Source of the DNA: Phascolarctos cinereus
Lineage: Eukaryota > Chordata > Mammalia > Diprotodontia > Phascolarctidae
Length of the DNA stretch: 64,000 nucleotides
NCBI RefSeq assembly: GCF_002099425.1
Contig: NW_018343990.1
Location: forward strand, 2,790,001-2,854,000
Direction: 5' to 3'
Position numbers and translations under genes: made by a program. A model generated the notes under the pieces. That model did not search any database and was not told the origin of the DNA. It saw only the letters and a list, made by a program, of their open reading frames with translations. Shown here piece by piece: positions 11,850 through 22,439 of this stretch. How positions within the stretch are numbered: position 1 is the stretch's first letter; each line of letters starts with the position of its first letter.

Positions 11850-12206
11850 TAATGAGGACTCAACAAAAGTCCTGAGAATGTTTATCTTGGAGAAGTGAAG
11901 ATTTAGGAAGGAAATGATAGCTACTATCAAATACTTGAAGACATGAGGAAGAGGGATTAGATTTGTTTTGCTAAGCCCCAGAGGGTAAAGTGAATTAGAA
12001 ATAATAAAGAGGTAGATTTCAGTTTGATAGAAAGAAAAACTTCTTAATCAAAGTTGCCCCAAAGTAGAATAGGTAACGAAGTAGTGAGTTCATCGATGAA
12101 ATATTCAACTAGAGATTGTTAAGATGTTTGCAAGGGCACTTCTGTTCATGTGTGGGCTGGTCTGGGTGACCTCAGAGGTCCCTTTCTACTCTCAGATTCT
12201 GTGTGA

Positions 12207-12310
12207 TAAATATACATGTATATATAATACATATAATATGCATCTATAATATGTACATCACATAATATCATAGATACATATAATATATATATGCATATAC
12301 ATATATTCTA
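12207..12310. repeat. AT-rich low-complexity tract at LINE 3' end
   Basis: Imperfect TA/TATG repeats begin directly after the CR1/L3 terminus (gattctgtgtgat), consistent with expansion of the LINE's 3' tail repeat. Confidence 0.85.
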
Positions 12311-12409
12311 AAAAAATTAAAGGTCACCCACTTTCATAAAACAAGAGGGCTGATCTGACTGGCAAATTCTTAAAGCAAATCTGGCAAGCCAAGATTGGCT
12401 ACTCTATAT

Positions 12410-12560
12410 AGCAAGGCAATATGACGCATCGGTAGAACATTGGACTATGAGTCAGGACTCCCAGATTCTGGTTCTGCTCCTGCAACTAACTAGGGACTTC
12501 ACCTTGATTATGTCATTAAATATCTCTGTGCCTCAGTTTTTCCATCTGTCATGCAAGAAT
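12410..12560 (+). mobile_element. MIR/tRNA-type SINE
   Basis: Plus orientation: gtagaacattggactatgag, gattctggttctgctcctgc (B-box position) and tctctgtgcctcagtttttc, then a decayed core. Confidence 0.75.
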
Positions 12561-13320
12561 TTAAAGATTAAAATTAATTTAACTTGGGTAAATGAGTAAC
12601 ATAGGATTTAAGTAGAACCATAAAAGGTAGGGCTATTTTTTTATTTTTTCTTTGTATTACTGGCTCCAATTGTGGTGACTAAACAAATGCTGAGTTGGGT
12701 TAGATTGGATTAATTTATGTTGGGATGGAGGAAACATTGGGATCTAGAATCAAAAGGGGGAGGTGCAGCAAAAAGTGGAGGGGAAATGTCTACTCTATGA
12801 CCCACTGTGCTAACCCATATAGGAAACTGAGTGAGTGGAAAAGGCAGAGGGTATTGAGAATACATTGTGGGTCCAAGTAATTTGGAACTTGAAGAGTTCC
12901 ATGATAGTGCAAGAATACAATAGTGTTGGAAGCTGGCATGCACAGAGCCTCAATCTGTTTTGGCTTCAGCCAAGGGAATGTTACAAATGGGAACTTTGGA
13001 ACAGTTTGATGACAGAAAGTTGAAGAGTTGGGGTGAGATGATTAAAAAAATGGAGAAAAGGGAAAAGTACTGCTGGCACATACGCTTTCTGTTCTGTAAG
13101 GGTGACAGGAGGAGAAGAGTACAGAAAGACATGCAAAAACGATCCGGGCGTCTTCTGCAAGGGAAGAGGACAGCAGGAAGATACATTCACACGAAGATTG
13201 TGAATGTGGTGAGAAAGTGCTCCACAAGCAATGAGAACAGTTGTCCAGTAAGAGATTATGTGAACAAGGGCCTCAGTTATTAATTCGGTATGCATGAACA
13301 TATGACATATTTGCTGTCAT
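12561..13320. other. No gene recognised; a basic 107-residue frame
   Basis: The plus frame 12960-13283 is rich in Lys and Arg and overlaps minus frames of similar length at 12981-13301. It has no recognisable domain and no upstream promoter or downstream polyadenylation signal that I could support. I read this as chance open sequence. Confidence 0.4.
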
Positions 13321-13324
13321 TTAC

Positions 13325-13560
13325 CTCCTAGTGGATGGAGCACCTAGACTTGCCTTCAGCAAGACCTGGGTCCTGATCTCACCTCTAACACTCACTAGGC
13401 AGAAGATCAGGGGCAGATCTTTTAACCTTCTGAGCCATGGTTTCCCCATCTGTCAAATGGTGATACCACACTTGATCTTAGCCCAAATAGCATAAGTATA
13501 TGCAGTACCTACGTACTTTTGTGAAATTTTAAAATGCTACATAAATGTCAGTAATTATTA
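13325..13560 (+). mobile_element. MIR-type SINE
   Basis: Near full-length, diverged: tggatggagcacctagactt, gggtcctgatctcacctcta, ccatggtttccccatctgtc, then aaaatgctacataaatgtca and ATTATT. Confidence 0.72.
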
Positions 13561-14142
13561 TCCAACTTCCTGGGAATAAGGAGTTTGATGAAAGCTTTGG
13601 AACATGAGGGAAACTGGACTTTTTTTGGATGCTACAGGTTACAAAAAGAACCAAGTGAATCTCTATACCAAGAGGAATGAGACAGGCTACCAAGGAAACC
13701 TCGGAGTAACTGTACTGCAGGTGGAGGGGGCGGGGAGAGAGACAAAAGAATCTGCTCATAGTCTTCCAGAATAAAATAATCTATCTGGGATATCTTGTGA
13801 GTTAGATGTTTAAGGCAGTGGTCAAGTGCCAGCAGTGCAAAAGGAATGTGGGTTTGGAGTTTGAACTGGGACAGAGCTCAGACAAGAGGAGAATGAGTAT
13901 AACCACCAGCCAGATGGTTTTTATTTAGTAATAGAGTGAGGTATAGTGGGGGCTTGCTTAAAGGCATGTACTAAATGTGGTTTAAACAAAGCATCCTTGT
14001 ATGATGAAGAATCAGAAATGTCATTTCAGGTGGAGGGCAAGGACTATGAAGTGTTTTCTATAAAAACAGGGCAGGCAGTAAACTTTGGAAAGCAAGGGCA
14101 CATTTATACCAACTACCAAAGATTCTGTAGGCTGGGACTTTT

Positions 14143-14288
14143 TTTTTTTTGAGGCAATTGGGGTTAAGTGACTTGCCCAGGGTCACACAGCTCGTAAGTG
14201 TCAAGTGTTTAGTCTGAGGCCAGATTCGAACTCAGGTCCTCCTGACTTCAGGGCCAGTGCTCTATCCACTGTGCTACCTAGCTGCCCC
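14143..14288 (-). mobile_element. WSINE1-type SINE with perfect target duplication
   Basis: Full-length minus-strand copy ending gctacctagctgcccc. Flanked by the 14-bp direct repeat aggctgggactttt at 14129-14142 and 14289-14302. Confidence 0.92.
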
Positions 14289-14314
14289 AGGCTGGGACTT
14301 TTAAAGATACCCCA

Positions 14315-14590
14315 CCCTGATCAATCACAAAATATTAATTAAACACCTACTATGTGCCAGCAGCTACTACTGTGCCAGGTACTGGTGATGCAAAGACAAT
14401 GAATGGACTAAGCCTTAGAAAGAGAAAATGAAGCAACTTCATTGAATACAAGGATACTATGAGGGACTAGGGAGGACCTGAGGTGCTGAGACTTCCTCAA
14501 GGTCACACAAACAGTATGCGGCAAAGGAGTAACTTGAACCCAGGTCTCTCCGACGTCGCCTCATTCTACACTATCCCGTGCTGCCCCTCA
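14315..14590 (-). mobile_element. L2 3' end joined to MIR remnant
   Basis: First an L2 terminus in reverse (aacacctactatgtgccagc, tgtgccaggtactggtgatg), then a MIR-like segment with ctcaaggtcacacaaacag and gaacccaggtctctcc. Confidence 0.65.
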
Positions 14591-15234
14591 TGAGAGAGGG
14601 GACAAGCTGCAAAAGGGTACTTCAAAGAGAAATTAGGAAAAAATAATGATGGATTTTAGGTGGTGAAAAAAAAGAAAAAAGAAACAGGAATCCAATAAAG
14701 AGATGAAACAAGAAAATATTGGGGAGAAAATAAGCCCTGATAAATAAACAAGACAGATCAGATCTATTTCAATGGAAATGATCTGCATGAGCTTCATGGA
14801 AAAGGAAAGGAAGGAATGGAGAAACATTTAGGCAAACTGAGGGAGAGAAGGTTCACAGATGAGAAACTCAACAAGTCCAATATAGAGGTTCCCAAGAAGA
14901 CCTACAGGAAGTAGAAATACAGGAAGAAAGAGTAATCTAGATATGAGACAAATGACAAGAAAGGGGAAAAAAATAACCTATGGGGAAACTAAGAGTCAGT
15001 TCAAAGGAAGCCATAAACACCTAAGTCCCTAGGTATAAAAGAAGGTGCAAAACATAACTGAAAAAGAAAATTGCATGTGAATAATGTTAGCAGCTTATGT
15101 TAAAAAATAGGAGCCAGGTCTTCTCTTTACTTGAGTGCATTGTAGGGAAGATTAGGTCTCTGACTTAATTATTTAAAGGATAATCAAGTGCAAAAGGATT
15201 AGGTTTGTTCTTCTAGGCTCTAAGCAGGCATGAT

Positions 15235-15425
15235 TGCAGTGATAGCTCTCACACAATTAGTAGTTGTGTGACCTTGAGCAAGTCATTTAACACCTCTGAG
15301 CCTTAGTTTACACATCCGTAAAACAGACATTTTATTTTCACCATCAATCTCACAGGAGTTGTATGAGAACACAACTGTAAAGTGTCATATAAATGTGAGT
15401 ACTGATTATTATTGTTGTTATTAAA
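15235..15425 (+). mobile_element. MIR-type SINE
   Basis: Reads gttgtgtgaccttgagcaag, cacctctgagccttagttta, tgtatgagaacacaactgta and ends in an ATT/GTT tail. Confidence 0.8.
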
Positions 15426-15974
15426 TTAGACTAATGGGTAGAATTTATAAGGAGGCAAATTTCAGCTCAATATGAGGGAAAATTTCCAAATAATCAGTTC
15501 TCCAACAACAAAATGAGTATGAACTATTTTCTTCTCAAGTTTGAAGGTTTCATGAAAAAGGGGAGGCTTTTTTTTCTTCTTCTGCATTTCTGAAAGTGGT
15601 TAATGCTTGGTGTAGGCAAAGGTTCTGAAAATCTACATTGTAATTCTGAAGAACCCCAAGGCTTTTTTGCTTGCAGCCTAAGGCAGTATAGAGGGTTCCT
15701 ATTTAGATGCCTATAACTGAAGTACCTCTTGAATGTGGAAAGAGAGTGCCTATTAGCCATATGGCAGAAAGCCCTCTTAAGGGTTAGACTCTTCACCCTA
15801 CTGACTGAGAAACCCAGTCTGGATCTGAAGGCTGCAAGTCACTGAGTCTAGGGAAAGATGGAGGGTAGGAAGCCCCCAGTCCCACTAACACTGTCTTGTC
15901 TGCACCCTTAGCCCTTGGTCTCTGTACGTCACTTGTCTCCAGTACCACCATTCTGGACTCAGTACTATCTACCA

Positions 15975-16545
15975 CATGACAGAATTTCAGAATTGGAGGG
16001 GTCCTCAGTGGGCATCTAACCCAATCTGTATAAAGGCTGGATGTTAGCTGTCCAGTGTAATGAGGATGTAGGGTTATTTCATTTTACTGGAAAAGACTCC
16101 TCTCTACAATATACCTGACAAGTGGTCATTCACCCTCTTCTCAAAGATCTCCAATGAGGAAAAACCCATAACCTCCTGAGGCAGCCTTTCCTGGTCTTGG
16201 GTAGTTTTATTCATTAGAAAGATTTCCAAGGCATTATCTAAATCTGCTTCTTTGAAAATTTTACCCATTGCTCCTGCTTCTGCTTTCTGTGGCCGAACAA
16301 AATAATCTTCCATTGGACAGCTTTCAAATACAAGAAGATAATTATCATGGCCCCTCTAAATCTTCTCTTGGATAAATTATCCCTATTTCATTCCACTGAT
16401 TTTCATATGGAATGAACTTGTGGCCCTTCACTGTCCTGGGTGCCCTTCTCTGGACACTCTCCAACTAACTCCTCAATGTCCTATTGAAAGTGTGGCACTC
16501 AGAAAAGTAGTCAATACTCTATCATAGGAATTGGTGTGGCTTACA
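15975..16545 (-). mobile_element. CR1/L3 LINE 3' end
   Basis: On the plus strand this reads gacagaatttcagaattgga, gacaagtggtcattcaccct, tctccaatgagga, ttgctcctgcttctgctttc and ccttctctggacactctcca. This is the reverse of the CR1/L3 3' region seen at 11850-12206. Frames such as 16104-16313 minus are by-products of this repeat. Confidence 0.8.
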
Positions 16546-17226
16546 GATTGCCAGTTTTGGTCAGCTGTCTTAATAATCCCAGTTTTTTCTCCCATCTTGG
16601 AACCTGTATACATGGGGCACATAAAGCTATGTTTCTTCGCATCTCTTTGGAATTTACTAAAAGGGAAACCGGGGACTTGATGGTGGGCTCTTCTGTTGTG
16701 ATGCTATAAAAACATGAAAAAAATTAGCCTGTAAAACTCTGTATCCCTAATGTTATCACTCTTATTGTTATTAGCAACTGAAAGTTTTTATCCAAGCCCG
16801 TGTGCCTTTTCAATAAAATGCTTTCTAAGTCAGGCAACACTAACCTCAGCTGCATGCCTTCATTGTTGGCCAGGACTGGTTACTTTTATTTACTTACCCC
16901 ATGGATGGAAAGCTTTGCCAATCTGCCTGCAAAAGTACAGAGCTTACACTTACTGATGTAAGCTGCTGGAGGAAATAAACATGTAAAGAAAACACCCTCC
17001 TGCTAACAGGAATAACTTGAAACTCCACTGGTTTCAAATGATTCTTTGAAAAACTGAAGCAAGGAGGAAAGTGACCAGCACCCTAAGCTTTCATTTCTTT
17101 TTCCAAGTTACATCTCTTACTCTACCTCTGTGTTGGCTCCTTGGTCATTTTCCCCTCTATAAAATGCTTTTCAGAGTCAGGCTGAATCCCTCTGCAGTGA
17201 AGTCAGTGCCAGTGTAGAAACATAGG

Positions 17227-17228
<2 letters not shown>

Positions 17229-17285
<57 letters not shown>
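17229..17285. repeat. (AC)n microsatellite
   Basis: About 28 uninterrupted AC units. It produces a meaningless Cys-Val run in the minus frame 17157-17477. Confidence 0.98.
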
Positions 17286-17289
<4 letters not shown>

Positions 17290-17499
17290 CTCTGAGTCAG
17301 CTTTTCCATTCTACCCCCACCAGAGCACACAGCTATTTCTCTCTCCTCAATGGCCCATAAATAACTCAGGTTGACTTCCTGCCCCTGCCCCTGGACCTGG
17401 GCTGCTGGTGGCCCCTGTGAAGCCTGACCAGTAGATAGAGTTATGCCTACCTGCACCATCCCCCAACATATTTCCATCTACTCTAGTAGAAAGGATCTA

Positions 17500-18640
17500 G
17501 CCTATGAACAGCTTAAAGACCTATTGGGCTAAGCAAATTACAGTATTTGAACCACAGAATATACAATTATGTTACCTGCTTAGTCACAGGTCTCCACATC
17601 TAAGCACTGGACTTCAAAAGCCGCACCTTCGTTCCAGTTGAGTGCATCATACAAGTATCAGAGAAAAGTAACTTAATCAGCACAGTCTGATGGAGGAAGA
17701 CTTTAACCTAAGGCTTTATATAGCCTTTTTTTTTAAAGCAACAACTTCACTGGTCCTAAAACAAGTCCCCTCCATCTTGAGTGGGCTGCACCCAATGATG
17801 GTTGCTGACAGGAGAGTTGAAATGTGTGTTTGTGCAGAGATACTGCGCCTAATCACTTTCAGCCAAGGTGACCATCGGGGCAGACACTTAAGTGCAGTGT
17901 GTATTGGGAGATAAGGCCTCAGGAGCTAGGCCTATAGAATGAAGAGGAAAGAGCCTATGTGTAATCCGTAGGAAGCAGAAGAAGCAAGAGAAGGTGCCTG
18001 AATGAAGTCCATGGATTTTTTTAATGGTGAACTTTATGTGATTTTTTGTTGTTGTTTTTTTTCTCCTAGTGGTATATAGTATTAGATATAAATCTCCCAC
18101 GGTTTCCTTTTCTGGCAATATGTAAAGGGCACTAAAATAAAGTAACCCTAAGTCCTCTTAACCCAGGACTGCTAATGTCCAGCCTTTATTAGTGCAGGTT
18201 GTTTCCTTGCTTAAATGAACTTGGGAGAGTGAAGAGAGGCTATACTTGAGAATTCTGGGCAAACCCAAGCACAACAAAGTCTAAAGTTTAGTAAACACTT
18301 ACCTAGCTACACAATCTTTGGTCCTGCAGAGCTAATTTAAAGGACATAGAGGAATAAGTCAACTGTGAAGTCGCATATAATTCCCGAGATCTTTTTTTCC
18401 TTCCCAACTAAGGTTTGTTCCCTGTTGCTAGGGGGGTGCCAACAGATATGCTGCCTGGCCTTTCTTTTCTACACTCTGTACACAGGAAGACTGATCTTTG
18501 ATTTATGACTTATGGCTTTTTTTTTATCATCATAAGGGTAGTAATTCAAATTGCTATAGTGTTATATAGTCCTTTAACATTAAAAAACAGTTTTGTCACA
18601 AAATACCTCTGAACAAAGTGTATAATCACTCACGTTTATT
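17500..18640. other. No gene or repeat recognised
   Basis: Apparently single-copy sequence ending in a short CAAT repeat near 18645-18662. Frames at 17690-17914 plus and 17888-18118 minus have no recognisable content. Confidence 0.45.
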
Positions 18641-18704
18641 CACCAATCAATCAATCAATCATCATTTATTCGGGTGTCTGCTTAGTGCTAGGGAGCTAGG
18701 CTGC

Positions 18705-19185
18705 TTGCTGTTTGTCCTTTGTTCTCGAAAAGGACCATCACATCAGGAAGGTGATGCCATAACATGCAAGTGAATTGGATTTAAGTAAGGGAGGGCTGTG
18801 CAAAGCCTCACTTTCACCTCCGGAGCCCTCTGGATCCAGTGGCCAGATACAGATCAGGACAACTGGAGATGGCCCAGGATGCAGTGGGGATCCTTGGCCT
18901 TTTCAGGCTAAGGTCCTTAACAGGTCTCAGTTTTACTGAGGCAAAGCCTATTCAGGGATTAAGGCTTAATAAAATATGAAGCAAAGAATGGCCTCCAAAA
19001 AAAAAATAGATCTGGGACATGAAGACCTTCAGGGTTTCTGGCTAAAATTGAAACAATTGCTATTTACTTTCATTCTGAGATAATCAGGGCCCAAATAATG
19101 ACCAAGTAGGGCTTGGCCTGTGACCTATTATTGGCCAATCAATGAGAGTCAGAGTGATTTGGGTTAAGGCGGGTCTTTAAGAGAA
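18705..19185 (+). repeat. Unassigned interspersed repeat X, copy 2 (longest)
   Basis: Starts tgctgtttgtcctttgttct, then aaggaccatcacatcaggaa, gaattggatttaagtaaggg, gatggcccaggatgcagtgg, aaggtcctt...tctcag and attgaaacaattgctattta. The second half matches copy 1 (404-735) but not the copy at 40890. Confidence 0.68.
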
Positions 19186-19225
19186 AAGGAGAAAAAAAAA
19201 ACTTTCAGAGATTAAAAATTTACAT

Positions 19226-19372
19226 CCCAGGGGCAGCTAGGTGGCGCAGTGGATACAGCACCGGCCCTGGATTCAGGAGGATCTGAGTTCAAATTTGACC
19301 TCAGACACATAATACTAGCTGTGTGTCCCTAGGCAAGTCACTCAACCCATTGCCTAATCAAAAAAAAACACA
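19226..19372 (+). mobile_element. WSINE1-type SINE
   Basis: Plus-strand full-length copy: ggggcagctaggtggcgcag, gaggatctgagttcaaattt, ctaggcaagtcactcaaccc and an A-rich tail. A short tttacat repeat at 19219-19225 and 19378-19384 may be the target duplication. Confidence 0.9.
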
Positions 19373-19440
19373 TTTTTTTTACATTGCCTTTGGGCAAAGT
19401 ACTAGCAGGTAAGGGTATGACACCCTATGTGGACAGGGGG

Positions 19441-19481
19441 AAAGGAAGGGAAGGAAGGAAGGAAGGAAGGAAGAAAGGAAG
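19441..19481. repeat. (GGAA)n microsatellite
   Basis: Imperfect GGAA/AAGG tetranucleotide tract. Confidence 0.9.
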
Positions 19482-19499
19482 ACAGCTAGGCATTGAGGA

Positions 19500-19630
19500 T
19501 ATAAAGGAAAATAAGTCAAAAAACATTTGTGAAGCACCTGCTATGTACCAGGCACTGTGCTAAGTGCTCAAGAATACACAGAAAGGCAAAAGACAGTCCT
19601 GCTTTCAAAGAGCTCACAGTCTAATGGGAG
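19500..19630 (-). mobile_element. L2 LINE 3' end
   Basis: Well-preserved reverse L2 terminus: agcacctgctatgtaccagg, cactgtgctaagtgctcaag, aaagagctcacagtctaatg. Confidence 0.85.
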
Positions 19631-19849
19631 AGAAAAATGAAAACAGTTTCTCCCCTTGTGGAGATTGTGGGGTGAGGAAGAAGCCTCTTGTACACACAGA
19701 AGTAAATCTCAGATGCATGCATGCAAGGTAAACATAAGAATTTGGGGGGGAGGGGGAGTAGAGGAAGCACTAGAAGCTGAGGGGATCAGGAGAGATTTTT
19801 TTCTTTTTGCAGAAATATTAAAGGCATCTTTTTCAGAACATAAAGCAAT

Positions 19850-20060
19850 AACAATTACATTCAATCATTCAAAAAAGGGCAGTGCAAACAAATTAAAATT
19901 AATTGGTAAGTAAACAATTTAATCCCAAAGAATGAGTGGGTCAAAGAACAAATCACAGAATCAATAATTTCCATAAAAAGAATGACAACAATGAGACAAC
20001 ATGCCAAAATCCGTGGGATGCAACCAAAGCAGCACTCGGGGAAATTCATATCCAGGAGAG
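19850..20060 (+). mobile_element. L1 LINE ORF2 fragment
   Basis: Plus-strand wording encodes, in broken frames, a WVKEQI...ESII...NETT..QN.WDA.KA segment of L1 ORF2 (gagtgggtcaaagaacaaat; atgagacaacatgccaaaat; gggatgcaaccaaagcagca). This region lies upstream of the reverse transcriptase core in L1. Short and old. Confidence 0.65.
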
Positions 20061-20639
20061 CTTTTAGGTTGGCAAAGCACTGTTCCTTTCACAGTACAAC
20101 CACTCTGATTTCTTATACTGATGCCTTGCCATCACATTGCAGATATTTATTCACCATGTTGGTTTATTGGTGCTTCTTATCCAGCAGCCTGTAGCTTATA
20201 AAATGTAGTGTCGTGATCATACGCAAGCCACTTTAGCTATTTTTAACCTTAATTTCCCCTACCCTGTAGGATAGGGAAAAATAATTACACTACCCTACCC
20301 ATCTCACACAATTATTATAAAAAAAGGCCCTTTAAAATCCTAAAGTGCTTTATCCAATGAGGAACTTTGGAGAAGAACGGGGTAAAAGATGTCATCAAGG
20401 AATTGTATACTAGAAAGAGAAAATGGGATGGTCAACTGTCAAGGGCAGGAGCTGCTGAGAGTGGGGAGGGGGTTAGCAAGAGAGGAGAAAGAGAAGAAGG
20501 CCTCCAATACATTAGGTGGAATCACCGAACCAGGATGAATTTACGGGGAGGTCTCCCCAGTTGCTAATGCCTCTCCCTTTCAGATAGCCATCACCTACTC
20601 TGTCTATATCTTCTACATCTACATACTTAGTTGTTTACA

Positions 20640-21030
20640 TGTTGTCTCCTTTATTAGAATGTACTCTCCTTGAGGGCATGGATTGTTTTGTACCTTTGTT
20701 TATATTCCCAGTGCTAAACAGAGTGCTTAGCACATTTTTTGGTTGTTAGTTAGTTGTTCCAGTCTTCTCTGACTCTTTGTGACCCCATCTGGGGTTTTCT
20801 TGGCAAAGATATTAGAGTGATTTGCCATTCCTTCTGCAGCTCATTTTACAGATGAAGAACTGAGGCGAACAGGGTTGAGTGACTTGTACAGGTCATACAG
20901 CTAGTGAGTCCAGATTTGAAGTTAGGAAGATGAGTCTTCCTGATTCCAGGCCCAGCACTCTATCCACTGTGCCACGTGGCTGCCCTCTCTTGGCATATAG
21001 TAAGTGCTTAATAAATGCTTATTGACTGAG
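20640..21030 (+). mobile_element. L2 LINE 3' end split by a MAR1 SINE
   Basis: Left part: gttgtctcctttattagaat, gtactctccttgagggcatg, cccagtgctaaacagagtgc. Right part: ttggcatatagtaagtgctt, aataaatgcttattgactga. The two join naturally as the L2 3' end once the MAR1 at about 20733-20986 is removed. Confidence 0.8.
20733..20986 (-). mobile_element. MAR1 CORE-SINE
   Basis: Minus orientation: gttagttagttgttccagtc, tgtgaccccatctggggttt, tcttggcaaagatattagag (RTE-like tail), cattttacagatgaag (core) and ctctatccactgtgccacgt (tRNA head). Full length. Confidence 0.88.
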
Positions 21031-21034
21031 TGAC

Positions 21035-21130
21035 TGAGAATATGGACAAGAGTCACATAGGCATGGATGGGTTGTGTTCTGCATCACGGGAGGGAATCTC
21101 CAAATCAATGAGATCCGTTTTAACATCTGA
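21035..21130 (+). mobile_element. RTE LINE 3' end fragment
   Basis: Shares gagaatat..acaag and gtcacat...gatgggttgt with the RTE 3' end at 61861-62160. Only the terminal part is present. Confidence 0.45.
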
Positions 21131-22439
21131 CAGTGCTATACATTTAAACTTTACCTCAATGACTCTACCATCTTTTGTGGTGGGTACTTCCTACATTGGT
21201 GCCTATCACAAAATGTCCATGGCTTCTCAATCTGCTTGATCCTTGTTCTAAGTCCTTCCACAAATCCTCCACAAAGGATCCAACTAATGGCACGAGGGCT
21301 TTAGGGGTTTTATGGAGACCAGTTCCATGCTCAGACTGTTCATCTGTTATCCCTTGTTCTCTCTACATAAATGATTGACCTCTTTTCCAGGAACATGTGT
21401 TCTAAATAACGGCTTTTATGCCTTTCCAGAATTGCGTCTGTGTTGCAAATTACTTGTTTCCATCCTGTATCTTTCACTGTACCTTGGTTAACTGAAGCTT
21501 TCATTCTGAGATCATTAGCAAAAGCAATATCTATTAGTCTGGTCACACAGTCTAGGCTAGTTACACTGTTCAGGCTAGGCTACTTTTTCCTTGAAAGGTA
21601 CTGAAACAAACACACCAAAATTTTTTTTAAAGTGTTGAAATTGTTCTTGAGACTTAATTGGTCCAAAGGGGCTAAGGTTTGAATCATTTATTTATGAAAA
21701 CTGCTTATGAGTAATCAGTCTATGATGACTCTGGAGCTCTTCCCTCATAGCCAACACAGAGACAGGGAAGTTGCATTCACCTGAATTAATGCTATATCTA
21801 CTGACTATCCTCTCCCCCTAGTGTTAAGTAAACCTTTTCTTAACCACTAGATCGCCTACATCTGTCACATTTCATTCTAATCTCAACCCTGAATCGCCAG
21901 ACACACCTGATTTAGGCCTGGACTACAATAACTGTGTTCTATGATTTATAGCCACATAGCACCATTTGGATAATATAAATGTAAACAAGTTGTGTTTCTG
22001 TGTTAGGGAGCTATAGAAAGGACTAGTATCTCAAATGGAACATAGCTCATTGCCCTCTTCAATTCTGGGCTCATCTCATTTTCCTTCTGTGCTTCTTGTT
22101 CAAGATATGGATAGACTAAGTCAATAGGTGGCTCATCCAACTGGATGTCATTATTTTGGCAATATTCATTCTTTTTTCCATTTGGTTTTTCTTCTGTGTG
22201 ATGTCATTCTCTTTTGAGTGGCCATGCAACTCATTGAGGAGGCCCTATCATAGTTGTACAGGTTTTGATGAAATAAACATAGTATTATCTTAAAATAGGA
22301 TCATCTGGTAAAACTCACCATTGCTAGGAAATCTCTCTTTCACATGAACTTTGCACAGATCTTTCATGACAATGGAGAATACCTTTGGTGAATGTGTCTA
22401 CCTTTTTTGATATTATACTCAAAAGTATCATTGAACAAA

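Larger units (their letters stand above)
9365..12206 (+). mobile_element. CR1/L3 LINE 3' half, interrupted
   Basis: The plus strand carries, in order, the reverse-transcriptase-region wording of a CR1/L3 element (tcatgccagaatgactttc, gggttactacactggtagat, tggcatc...catgcatatcaaatttgc near 9745-9775) and its 3' part (ttaggaaggccacaaacaag near 10110). After an insertion it resumes at about 11850 with gaatgtttatcttggagaag, agcccc.agaggg and a ggtccctttctactctcaga end. All frames are broken; it is ancient. The gap 10219-11849 is filled by an LTR element, so the two halves form one original insertion. Confidence 0.8.

Noticed and set aside
12960-13283. Basic open frame of 107 residues
   Set aside because: No family resemblance, overlapping frames of similar length on the other strand, no supporting signals.
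17157-17477. 106-residue minus frame with a Cys-Val run
   Set aside because: The run is the translated (AC)n microsatellite.
21340-21546. Minus frame containing RLIDIAFANDLRM, faintly like an RTE endonuclease segment
   Set aside because: It lies on the wrong side of the RT segment for a single RTE copy, and the following residues do not fit; possibly chance.
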